DNA of 12,953 nt from Dehalococcoidia bacterium (GTDB lineage: Bacteria > Chloroflexota > Dehalococcoidia > GIF9 > AB-539-J10): the NCBI GenBank assembly GCA_004377135.1, contig SOHS01000144.1, forward strand, positions 1-12,953, in the 5' to 3' direction. Position 1 is the stretch's first letter. Each line of letters opens with the position of its first letter. This document shows positions 5,720 through 12,662 of the stretch, in pieces. Position numbers and translations under genes: made by a program. Under the pieces are notes generated by a model. The model saw nothing but the letters and a program-made list of their open reading frames with translations. It was not told the DNA's origin and did no database searches.

Positions 5720-8575
5720 ATGCCGGATGCCATATTCATCAAGGGCGCCAGAGAACACAACCTTAAGGACATAGACGTCGTTATCCCCAGGAACAAGCTG
5801 GTGGTTATCACCGGTGTTTCTGGTTCAGGAAAAAGTTCTCTGGCTTTCGATACCATATATGCCGAGGGGCAGCGCCGCTATGTAGAGTCCCTTTCTGCCT
5901 ATGCCCGCCAGTTCCTGGGGCAGATGGCTAAACCAGACGTTGACTACATTGAAGGGCTCAGCCCGGCCATATCTATTGACCAGAAAGGGCCGCCTCATAA
6001 TCCCAGGTCTATCGTGGGTACGGTGACTGAAATCCATGACTATCTGCGCCTTCTTTTTGCTCGCATCGGGCACCCCCATTGCCCTGAATGCGGAAGGGAA
6101 ATCTCGCGTCAGACGGTGCAGCAAATTGTCGACGCCGTTCAGGAAATACCTCAGGGCAGCCGCATCATGATTCTGGCACCGCTGGTCAGGGACCGCAAAG
6201 GTGAGCATCAAACGATATTTAACGACTTGCGAAAGGCCGGGTTTGTCAGGGTTCGAGTTGATGGGCAAATTTATGACCTCTCCGAGGAATTTCAGTTAGA
6301 CAAAAATAAGAAACATACCATAGAGGTGGTGGTTGATAGACTTCAGATAGAGCAAAACGAGAACGCCACGCGCCTGGCTGACTCCATTGAGACAGCATTA
6401 AAACTGGGGTCGGGCGTCGTGCTGGTCAAAATTCTTGATGGTGATGAATTGCTTTTCTCGGAGCATTTTGCCTGTATCTACTGCGGCATAAGCCTGGGGG
6501 AAATTGCTCCCAGAACATTTAGCTTTAACAGCCCCTACGGAGCTTGCCCTGCTTGCACGGGACTGGGATGTAAACTGGAAATTGACCCTAACTTAGTTAT
6601 CCCGGACAAGGGACTGAGCCTAGTTGAAGGAGCTATTCAGCCCTGGATAAGAAATGGTCAGCTTAGCACCTGGTCCAGCAGCATACTACAGTCTCTGGGT
6701 AGCCGCCACGGTTTTTCTCTATCAACACCGGTAAAGGATTTAAGTGAAGAACAATTGCGCGTAATTCTCTATGGTGACGGGGGTGAGCTAATTCCCGCCA
6801 CATACGAAGACCGTTACGGCCAACTGCGTCAGTATTACGCTAATTTTCCGGGCGTCATACCCTACCTGGAACGCCGCTATCGAGAGACGGGTTCTGATAG
6901 TGTCAGAGCGGATATTGAGCGCTACATGGCATCCAATCCCTGCCCGGCTTGCAAGGGGAAGAGGCTGAAACCAGAGTCTCTAGCTGTCACTATTATGGAC
7001 AAAAATATCATGGATGTTACTGCTCTGCCTGTTACAGAGGCTTTAAATTGGGTGGAGCAGCTAGGTGACAAAATCAGTCCTCGGGAACTTATCATAGCCA
7101 AGCAAATTATCAAAGAGATTCATGCCCGGTTGGGCTTTCTCAGAGACATAGGCCTGAGCTACCTAACCCTGGACCGTCCTTCAGCGACCTTGAGCGGCGG
7201 CGAGGCTCAGAGAATTCGTTTGGCTACTCAGATTGGCAGCGGGCTCAGCGGTGTCCTTTATATTTGTGACGAGCCCACAGTCGGTTTGCACCCGGCCGAT
7301 GGTTCCCGGCTTATAGCCACGCTGAAGCGACTCAGAGACCTGGATAATACTATAATAATAGTAGAGCACGATGAAGCTATGATGAGAGCTGCCGACCACA
7401 TTATTGATATGGGGCCGGGAGCCGGTAAACAGGGGGGAGAAATTGTCGCCACGGGGACACTTCAGGACATAATGGATTGCCTTCAATCAATAACGGGTCA
7501 GTACCTCAGCCGGACAAGGCAAATTCCCCTGCCAACCGAACGGCGCCCTGGCTCGGGAAAAGAGCTGGTGATTCAGGGTGCCAGGGAGAATAACCTGAAA
7601 AACATCGATGTCCATATCCCCTTGGGCAAGTTCGTTGGCATCACCGGCGTTTCGGGAAGCGGTAAAAGTTCTCTCATTAACGAAGTCCTGTATAAAAGAC
7701 TGGCCCGCCTCTTCTATCGGGCTAAAGAAAGACCGGGCAAGTGCGATGGTATTCTGGGCACTGAGAATATTGATAAGGTGGTTAACATTGACCAATCACC
7801 GATTGGTCGCACCCCGAGAAGCAACCCTGCCACTTATACTGGGACATTCACCCTTATTCGAGAACTTTTCGCCACTGTTCCTGAAGCTAGAATGCGTGGT
7901 TATCCCCAGGGACGTTTCTCCTTCAACGTAAAGGGGGGAAGATGCGAAGCCTGTCAGGGAGCAGGTTACGTTCAGATTGAGATGCAATTTCTGCCCAATG
8001 TCACTGTCCCCTGCGAGATATGCAAGGGGAAAAGATATAACCGTGAAGCGCTGGAAATCCAATTTAAGGGGAAAAACATCGCCGAAATTCTGGATATGAC
8101 CGTGGACGAAGCTTTGCTCTTCTTTGACCACTTCCCTAAAATCAAAAACAAGCTGGAAACCCTCCGAGATGTAGGTTTGGGGTATATTTGCCTGGGTCAG
8201 CCAGCACCGACCCTTTCTGGAGGTGAGGCCCAGCGAGTAAAACTATCTACTGAGCTATCCCGCCGCTCTACAGGCAAAACGCTTTATATACTGGATGAGC
8301 CTACTACCGGCCTTTCCTTCTCAGATATTGCTTACCTCCTGAAGGTGCTACAGCGCCTGGTGGATTACGGAAACACAGTAATTGTCATCGAGCACCACAT
8401 GGATGTGGTCAAAAACGCCGATTGGGTCATTGACCTTGGCCCCGGAGCTGGTGACGAGGGTGGCTATCTTGTAGATGCCGGCACACCTGAGGAATTGACC
8501 CAAAACGATGCCTCTTCCACAGGCCGATATCTACGTGTTATATTATTAACGCAGCGGGAAAAGGTATTGACATGA
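5720..8575 (+). CDS. uvrA: Excinuclease ABC subunit A (UvrA)
   Basis: ATPase that scans DNA for bulky lesions with UvrB in nucleotide excision repair; 951 aa, the normal full length. It has two ABC modules. The first has Walker A GVSGSGKSS from residue 32, the UvrB-contacting insert, a zinc module starting at Cys252/Cys255, signature LSGGE (491-495) and CDEPTVGLHP. The second has Walker A with Lys649, a zinc module with Cys742/745 and Cys765/768, signature LSGGE (832-836) and DEPTTGL (859-865). Residue 866 after this motif is Ser where His is usual. ATG 5720 is chosen because MPDAIFIKGAREHNL is the standard UvrA beginning. There is no good ribosome binding site, and the promoter lies directly upstream, suggesting a leaderless mRNA. 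Its last codons overlap the next gene as ATGA. Confidence 0.97.
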   Translation: MPDAIFIKGAREHNLKDIDVVIPRNKLVVITGVSGSGKSSLAFDTIYAEGQRRYVESLSAYARQFLGQMAKPDVDYIEGLSPAISIDQKGPPHNPRSIVGTVTEIHDYLRLLFARIGHPHCPECGREISRQTVQQIVDAVQEIPQGSRIMILAPLVRDRKGEHQTIFNDLRKAGFVRVRVDGQIYDLSEEFQLDKNKKHTIEVVVDRLQIEQNENATRLADSIETALKLGSGVVLVKILDGDELLFSEHFACIYCGISLGEIAPRTFSFNSPYGACPACTGLGCKLEIDPNLVIPDKGLSLVEGAIQPWIRNGQLSTWSSSILQSLGSRHGFSLSTPVKDLSEEQLRVILYGDGGELIPATYEDRYGQLRQYYANFPGVIPYLERRYRETGSDSVRADIERYMASNPCPACKGKRLKPESLAVTIMDKNIMDVTALPVTEALNWVEQLGDKISPRELIIAKQIIKEIHARLGFLRDIGLSYLTLDRPSATLSGGEAQRIRLATQIGSGLSGVLYICDEPTVGLHPADGSRLIATLKRLRDLDNTIIIVEHDEAMMRAADHIIDMGPGAGKQGGEIVATGTLQDIMDCLQSITGQYLSRTRQIPLPTERRPGSGKELVIQGARENNLKNIDVHIPLGKFVGITGVSGSGKSSLINEVLYKRLARLFYRAKERPGKCDGILGTENIDKVVNIDQSPIGRTPRSNPATYTGTFTLIRELFATVPEARMRGYPQGRFSFNVKGGRCEACQGAGYVQIEMQFLPNVTVPCEICKGKRYNREALEIQFKGKNIAEILDMTVDEALLFFDHFPKIKNKLETLRDVGLGYICLGQPAPTLSGGEAQRVKLSTELSRRSTGKTLYILDEPTTGLSFSDIAYLLKVLQRLVDYGNTVIVIEHHMDVVKNADWVIDLGPGAGDEGGYLVDAGTPEELTQNDASSTGRYLRVILLTQREKVLT

Positions 8576-9132
8576 TATCAAGGCCCAACAGGGACGAAAT
8601 TCTTGATTCTATCCATGGCAATGTCCAGGATAAGAATATGATTAGGCATATGTTAGCCACCGAGGCTATTATGCGGGCTCTAGCTAAAAGGTTGGGGGAG
8701 GATGAAGAAGAGTGGGGCATTACCGGGCTCATTCACGATATAGATATGGAACTGGTTGAGGGTGATATGAGTAGCCATAGCAAATTGGGAGCTGACATCG
8801 CCAGGGAGCTTGGAGCCAATGAGACTATGGTCCATGCTATTTTGTGCCATAACGAAGCTCACGGCGTTCCCCAAGAAACGAAATTGGATAAGGCTCTTTT
8901 CTGTGCTGACTCCTTGAGCGGGCTTATCACTGCTGCTGCTCTGGTTCGCCCCGATAAACTAAGCGGATTGACCACCAAATCGGTAATGAAACGCTTTCGC
9001 GAAAAAAGCTTTGCCGCTGGAGTCAATCGGGAGCAAGTGGCTCAGTGTCAGGAAATCAGACTGGAACTGGAAGAGTTCATCGGGCTGGGAATTGAGGCTA
9101 TGAAAGGAATCGCCTCAGAGCTGCGATTGTGA
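8572..9132 (+). CDS. HD-domain metal-dependent phosphohydrolase
   Basis: A 186-aa soluble protein of the small HD superfamily hydrolases often labelled HDIG. Predicted metal ligands are His26 (IRHML), His55-Asp56 (LIHDID) and Asp113 (CADSL), with His93 nearby, the usual H...HD...D order. The C-terminal part after about 120 (ALVRPDKLSG, then a helical KRFREKSFAAGVNREQ stretch) is typical of this family. The substrate is unknown; nucleotides or phosphorylated metabolites are the general range for HD proteins. The start codon overlaps the uvrA stop as ATGA, so translation is probably coupled and both genes share a promoter. A role linked to repair, such as cleaning up nucleotides, is possible but only suggested by position. 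Confidence 0.85.
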   Translation: MISRPNRDEILDSIHGNVQDKNMIRHMLATEAIMRALAKRLGEDEEEWGITGLIHDIDMELVEGDMSSHSKLGADIARELGANETMVHAILCHNEAHGVPQETKLDKALFCADSLSGLITAAALVRPDKLSGLTTKSVMKRFREKSFAAGVNREQVAQCQEIRLELEEFIGLGIEAMKGIASELRL

Positions 9133-9156
9133 TATCTTTGAATTTTAGTAAATTTG

Positions 9157-9189
9157 GTAGTGCGAGACGAAAGCCCCACGCTACGTTTT
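9157..9189 (+). terminator. REP-like hairpin with T-run after the uvrA operon
   Basis: GTAGTGCGAGAC, GAAA loop, GCCCCACGCTAC form an imperfect 12-bp stem (9157-9184) followed by GTTTTT. It begins 25 bases after the HD gene stop, so it may end the uvrA-HD transcript. The first ten bases match the minus-strand start of the palindrome at 260-284, which suggests a degenerate copy of the same repeat family. Confidence 0.45.
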
Positions 9190-9328
9190 TAAATATCCCT
9201 TGCCTGGAAGCAGAATCCCTGTGATTAGTATTCCAGTTGGGCATATACCCAATTACCTGGATAGCATAGACTTTAGGCTGGGACTAACCTCCCATCATCT
9301 TCAAGACCAAACTCCTATTGCAAACGGA

Positions 9329-9357
9329 TTGATGTGTTTGGTATAGTTGACTATACT
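9329..9357 (+). promoter_or_regulatory. Predicted sigma70 promoter of the PAS/HD-GYP gene
   Basis: TTGATG, exactly 17 bases, TATACT, a near-consensus promoter. Transcription would start near 9364, about 70 bases before the HD-GYP start codon. Confidence 0.6.
9341..9356. promoter_or_regulatory. Perfect palindrome over the HD-GYP promoter
   Basis: GTATAGT, TG, ACTATAC is a perfect 7-bp inverted repeat covering the end of the spacer and most of the -10 box. A dimeric regulator binding here would block RNA polymerase, so this is a candidate repressor operator. The repressor is not identifiable in the window. Confidence 0.45.
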
Positions 9358-9409
9358 TGGTTATAAATGGAGTTTGAATTTTTTAGACAGGGCAGAGAAG
9401 GAAGTAGGT

Positions 9410-9481
9410 ATGGTGGTAAGAAGAAAACTCATTCATGAAAGAAATAAAACCACCAAACAAAAAGTTAGAAACACTACCTAG
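9410..9481 (+). CDS. Possible 23-residue leader ORF (doubtful)
   Basis: A small frame begins with ATG at 9410, preceded by AAGGA about 6 bases upstream, the best ribosome binding site in this area. It encodes 23 mostly basic and polar residues and stops at 9481, overlapping the HD-GYP start (9435) in another frame. It could couple or modulate translation of the larger gene, or be chance. Nothing in its sequence is recognisable. Confidence 0.2.
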   Translation: MVVRRKLIHERNKTTKQKVRNTT

Positions 9482-10856
9482 AAGTAAAGAGATATACAAT
9501 GCCCTCCTAGCGTCCTCTTGGGATGCCACACTGGGGATGAATCGCGAGGGGTCAATAGTATTCTGGAATAAAGGCGCAGAGCAAATTTTTGGCTACTCAA
9601 CCGACGAGATACTGGGCCAGCCAGTAACCAAGTTGATGCCTGAGAAACACAAAGAGGGTCACACAAAAGTACTGAATGCTTTCTTGAGCGGAAATTACGG
9701 TGCGGCAGGAACCATCGAATTTGAAGCATTGAGGAAAGATGGCTCCACATTCCCCGTTGAATTGTCTTTATCTATTTGGCAGCAAAACGGCAAATTTGTG
9801 GGACTTGCCATCGGGAGAGACATCGCCGAGCGCAAACAAATGGAGCAGGCACTCAGGGAAAGCGCAGAACGTTATTGCAATCTCTTTGCGAACTCCTTGG
9901 AAGCAATTTTTTCTGCGGACATCGAAGACGATGTTTTAGCAGGCAATGAGGCGCTTGAGAAACTATGCGGCTACTGTCTGGAAGGACTAACCGAGATGAA
10001 GCCAACAAATATTCTTCCTCCAGAAAGCAGGGAATATATTTCCAAACAAGTAGAGAAGATTCTAAGCGCAGATGAACCTATATCCAGCATAGTGCATGAA
10101 ATTTTCAGTAAAGATGGCAAAAGAATACTCATAGAGCAGTACTTAAATTTCATCAAGAGAAAAGGCACAATCGCAGGATTTCAAGAGTCTTACAGAGACA
10201 TCGCCGAGCGCAATAAAACGGCAGAACAACTAAAGAGTTCTCTTATCAACCTGACAAAAATCGTTTCACGTGTGATTGAATTCTGTGACCCCTATACGGC
10301 GGGGCATCAGCAAAGAGTAGCTGAACTGGCTCGCCTTGTAGGTGATAATATGGGTTTGGCTGATCATATAGTTGAGAGGCTCTACTTCAACGGATTGCTT
10401 CACGACATCGGCAAGATTTCCATCCCAACGAGTATCCTTACCAAGCCGGGTGAACTAGCTGAGGAAGAATGGGCTCTTATCCGTGCCCATACTAAACAAG
10501 GTTACAACATATTGAAGGACGCAAATCTCCCCTGGCCAGTAGCCGACGCAGCGCTGCAACACCACGAACGGCTGGACGGCTCGGGTTATCCTGACGGTAT
10601 CACAGGGGATAAGTTAAGTCTGGAAGTCAGCATTCTCGCTCTCTGCGATGTGGTGGAAGCCATGAGTTCCCATCGCCCTTATCGGCCAGCAAGGACCACG
10701 AGGGACATTCTAAAAGAGCTCAAAGATGGCAGGGGAACAAAGTACAATGTCAGTGTAGTGGATGTGATGCTGCCGATGATTGAAAGTGGGGAATTTAAGT
10801 CTGTGTGGAATCGTAGAAATTCAAGGAGCACGGCTACAGAAGGTCTATATACCTGA
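9435..10856 (+). CDS. PAS-PAS-HD-GYP cyclic-di-GMP phosphodiesterase
   Basis: A 473-aa cytoplasmic sensor-effector; no membrane segment or receiver domain is visible. PAS1 spans about 20-138 and ends in GRDIAERK; PAS2 about 142-262 ends in YRDIAERN. The HD-GYP domain (about 270-455) is complete: His291, LLHDIGK (321-327), HHERLDGSGYP (376-386), LCDVVEAM (403-410) and RPYR. The intact GYP motif argues for active hydrolysis of cyclic di-GMP to pGpG or GMP. In PAS1, LMPEKHKEGH (67-76) puts His76 where FixL-type PAS domains carry the haem ligand, but the FixL distal Arg is not conserved, so haem binding is uncertain. ATG 9435 is the first start after an in-frame stop; its own ribosome binding site is poor. 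The 3' end overlaps the convergent HAD gene by 23 bp. Confidence 0.93.
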   Translation: MKEIKPPNKKLETLPRSKEIYNALLASSWDATLGMNREGSIVFWNKGAEQIFGYSTDEILGQPVTKLMPEKHKEGHTKVLNAFLSGNYGAAGTIEFEALRKDGSTFPVELSLSIWQQNGKFVGLAIGRDIAERKQMEQALRESAERYCNLFANSLEAIFSADIEDDVLAGNEALEKLCGYCLEGLTEMKPTNILPPESREYISKQVEKILSADEPISSIVHEIFSKDGKRILIEQYLNFIKRKGTIAGFQESYRDIAERNKTAEQLKSSLINLTKIVSRVIEFCDPYTAGHQQRVAELARLVGDNMGLADHIVERLYFNGLLHDIGKISIPTSILTKPGELAEEEWALIRAHTKQGYNILKDANLPWPVADAALQHHERLDGSGYPDGITGDKLSLEVSILALCDVVEAMSSHRPYRPARTTRDILKELKDGRGTKYNVSVVDVMLPMIESGEFKSVWNRRNSRSTATEGLYT

Positions 10857-11469
10857 CGATGTCAATAAAGTTTTCAAAAGGCTCATAATTAAGATTGTTC
10901 TCTCTGCAGTATGCCAGCAGCTCGCCCGTGGCAAAAACATGGTGAGCGTATTTTGCCGGAGGAAAATCGGAATCGCCATTCCCCACATATACTATCCTGT
11001 ACCCCAGCTTTAGAAACGATTTGATATATGCCACCTTAAAGTTATCATCTAATCTTTTACCATCCGGCCCTACATATTGAACTTTCATTCCTTCAGGGTG
11101 AAAGGACGCCTGCGCAGCATGCACTTCGATACTATCCAGTCCCAGGTCTTTCAGCACAGCCTTTATGTAAAAATCCAGACCGTTGCTCACAATGACCAAT
11201 CTGAAATCTTTTTTTAGACAGTAATTCCTCAGTTCGTGAAACCCAGCCCGCACTTTGACTCTGCCTTTCAGCGCCTCAAGTAGCGTAGGTTTATCATCTT
11301 TAACCATGGTAAAGGCTTTAGTATTGAACTCCCCTACGGATATCTTGTGCTCCTTATACTTCCGCAGCAGTCGTCGCCAATCTCCCTGAGCGAAAGCATC
11401 TAAAAGAAAAAAACTAGTATCTTCCTCGGTAACAGTACCGTCGAAATCACATTGAACTAAGGTTTGCAT
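10834..11469 (-). CDS. HAD-family phosphatase, SerB/MtnX-like
   Basis: A 211-aa haloacid dehalogenase-type phosphatase. Motif I is CDFDGTVT (7-14), with Asp8 the nucleophile and Asp10 the acid/base. Motif II is Ser95 in VSNG (94-97), motif III Lys145 in NFKVAYIK, and motif IV GNGDSD (163-168). Spacing and the small helical cap (about 18-75) match the HAD-IB group that includes phosphoserine phosphatase and MtnX of methionine salvage. No salvage genes are nearby, so the substrate stays open. ATG 11469 starts directly at the nucleophile motif, as usual. GGTGGA lies upstream, but it falls between the predicted -10 box and the transcription start and so may not be in the mRNA. The gene converges on the HD-GYP gene and overlaps its last 23 bp. 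Confidence 0.85.
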   Translation of the reverse strand: MQTLVQCDFDGTVTEEDTSFFLLDAFAQGDWRRLLRKYKEHKISVGEFNTKAFTMVKDDKPTLLEALKGRVKVRAGFHELRNYCLKKDFRLVIVSNGLDFYIKAVLKDLGLDSIEVHAAQASFHPEGMKVQYVGPDGKRLDDNFKVAYIKSFLKLGYRIVYVGNGDSDFPPAKYAHHVFATGELLAYCRENNLNYEPFENFIDIVRYIDLL

Positions 11470-11484
11470 CTTTGATATTCCACC

Positions 11485-11513
11485 GTAATATCTCGATTCT
11501 TTTTAGCGTTCAA
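11485..11513 (-). promoter_or_regulatory. Predicted sigma70 promoter of the HAD gene
   Basis: On the minus strand, TTGAAC, exactly 17 bases, TATTAC. The -10 box ends 15 bases before the ATG, so the leader would be only about 9 bases. It stands back to back with the rightward promoter at 11585-11613. Confidence 0.5.
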
Positions 11514-11584
11514 GGACAAATGTAGTTAGATTAGCACACTATGCTAGGAAGATAAAGGCTGAGCTCTCTACACCAATATGTAAA

Positions 11585-11613
11585 TTGACAACGTCCATTT
11601 TTGAAGCTATCAT
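11585..11613 (+). promoter_or_regulatory. Near-consensus sigma70 promoter abutting the Gre fusion gene
   Basis: TTGACA, exactly 17 bases, TATCAT: a perfect -35 box and a 5/6 -10 box at ideal spacing. The -10 box ends 9 bases before the GTG start codon. The bases between are almost all pyrimidines, so the G of GTG itself is a likely first transcribed base. Confidence 0.65.
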
Positions 11614-11622
11614 TTACTTTTC

Positions 11623-12435
11623 GTGGGAAACATCGAGCACAATCCGACACTTACCCAAGTAGCTGACGCTTTTCTATCACATTTACCTCCGGAAGAAAGG
11701 GGAAAAATACAGGCAGAGGTATCTAAATTCGTCAGATGGCTTGGCTCATCCAGGCAGGTAAAGGACATCAGCCCTGTGGATGTGGCTAGCTATGGCGAAC
11801 AGATTATCCCATCGGCAGTCAAACCCCTCAGGTCTTTTCTTACGTACATCCAGAAAAAGGGATTCAGCAGCATAAATTTAGCTCCCCACCTCAGGGCGAA
11901 AAAAACCTCTTCAAAAACAGCCACCATTTGGCAGGGTGGTCAGGCCCAAGTTACCTTGACTGCACAAGGCTACGCAAAATTAGAGAAGGAATTAGCCAGC
12001 CTGAAAAGTCAACGCTCCCGAGTTATTGAGGAGATACAAAAAGCAGCCGCGGACAAGGACTTCCGAGATAACGCCCCTCTGGCAGCAGCCAGAGAGCAAA
12101 AGGCACATTTGGAAGGGAGAATTCAGGGATTAGAGGCAACCTTAAATCTGGCTAGGATAATGGGGGAAGACCAGGATATATCCAGGGCAAAATTCGGAGA
12201 CACAGTAGTGCTTAGTGATTTATCTTCAGGTAAAGAATTCAGCTATACTTTAGTCGACCCACGAGAAGCAAATCCAGCCAAAGGTAAACTTTCTGTTGCT
12301 TCCCCTCTGGGCAAAGCAATCCTGGATAAAGAAAAAGGGCAAACAGTTGAAGTTGTCGCTCCTGCTGGTACCTTTCGCTGCCGCATTGAAAACATTATGG
12401 CCCTCTCAACGGAAGGGGAAGTGGGCCCGCAGTGA
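11623..12435 (+). CDS. GreA-like transcript-cleavage factor fused to a core-binding domain
   Basis: A 270-aa two-part protein. Residues about 8-92 resemble the helical core-binding (SAM-like) domain of tyrosine recombinases: FVRWLG, DISPVDV and LRSFLTYIQKKGF fall in the expected order, but there is no recombinase catalytic domain. A linker (93-108) leads to a GreA-type part (about 109-262): VTLTAQGYAKLEKEL, then a long coiled coil whose tip KDFRDNAP (145-152) carries Asp146 and Asp149 at the GreA Asp41 and Glu44 positions, and a C-terminal FKBP-like domain (FGDTVVL, SVASPLGKAILDKEKGQ). GreA factors insert the coiled coil into the RNA polymerase secondary channel to rescue backtracked complexes. 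GTG is the only start: TGA lies 7 codons upstream and no ribosome binding site is present. GreA is normally about 158 aa. Confidence 0.85.
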   Translation: MGNIEHNPTLTQVADAFLSHLPPEERGKIQAEVSKFVRWLGSSRQVKDISPVDVASYGEQIIPSAVKPLRSFLTYIQKKGFSSINLAPHLRAKKTSSKTATIWQGGQAQVTLTAQGYAKLEKELASLKSQRSRVIEEIQKAAADKDFRDNAPLAAAREQKAHLEGRIQGLEATLNLARIMGEDQDISRAKFGDTVVLSDLSSGKEFSYTLVDPREANPAKGKLSVASPLGKAILDKEKGQTVEVVAPAGTFRCRIENIMALSTEGEVGPQ

Positions 12436-12523
12436 CATGAGGAATTGACGAGTGCAAATGCGAAAGACGGGACTTGAGCTGCACTAATCTTCGTCCGCTT
12501 CGTCTGTGAAAAGATTTTAAAGT

Positions 12524-12552
12524 TTGTTGATTCGTCTGACGTATGACATAAT
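12524..12552 (+). promoter_or_regulatory. Possible promoter of tRNA-Ser
   Basis: TTGTTG, 17 bases, CATAAT. Transcription would begin near 12559, some 12 bases before the mature tRNA. The boxes are moderate matches. Confidence 0.4.
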
Positions 12553-12570
12553 GAATTAAGTCACAGCAAG

Positions 12571-12662
12571 GGAGGGATCGCATAGTGGTCTAGTGCGGGC
12601 GCCTGCTAAGCGCTTACTCCGAGTTATCGGGGTCGAGGGTTCGAATCCCTCTCCCTCCGCCA
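12571..12662 (+). tRNA. tRNA-Ser (anticodon GCU)
   Basis: A class II tRNA decoding AGC/AGU. The acceptor stem GGAGGGA (12571-12577) pairs with TCCCTCC (12652-12658), followed by discriminator G and an encoded CCA (12660-12662). The D stem is GCAT/GTGC. The anticodon loop CTGCTAA has GCT at 12605-12607. The long variable arm CTCCG/CGGGG and the T arm GAGGG-TTCGAAT-CCCTC are intact. The G discriminator and long variable arm both fit serine. No tRNA neighbours are seen. Confidence 0.95.

Larger units (their letters stand above)
9133..9434. other. Intergenic region before the HD-GYP gene
   Basis: About 300 bp without a convincing gene apart from a doubtful small frame at its end. It holds, in order, a REP-like hairpin with a T-run, a weak TTGGG/CCCAA inverted repeat (9237-9252), and the promoter with palindrome at 9329-9357. 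I recognised no RNA gene or riboswitch. Confidence 0.6.

Noticed and set aside
11623..11898. Remnant tyrosine recombinase gene
   Set aside because: The core-binding-like segment is in frame with an intact Gre domain, behind its own strong promoter, and lacks any catalytic domain, so it reads as a fusion and not a decayed integrase.
12640..12662. Shared CCCTCTCCC between the tRNA 3' end and the repeat at 316-324 as an attachment-site pair
   Set aside because: Only nine low-complexity bases match, in unrelated contexts 12 kb apart; this is expected by chance.
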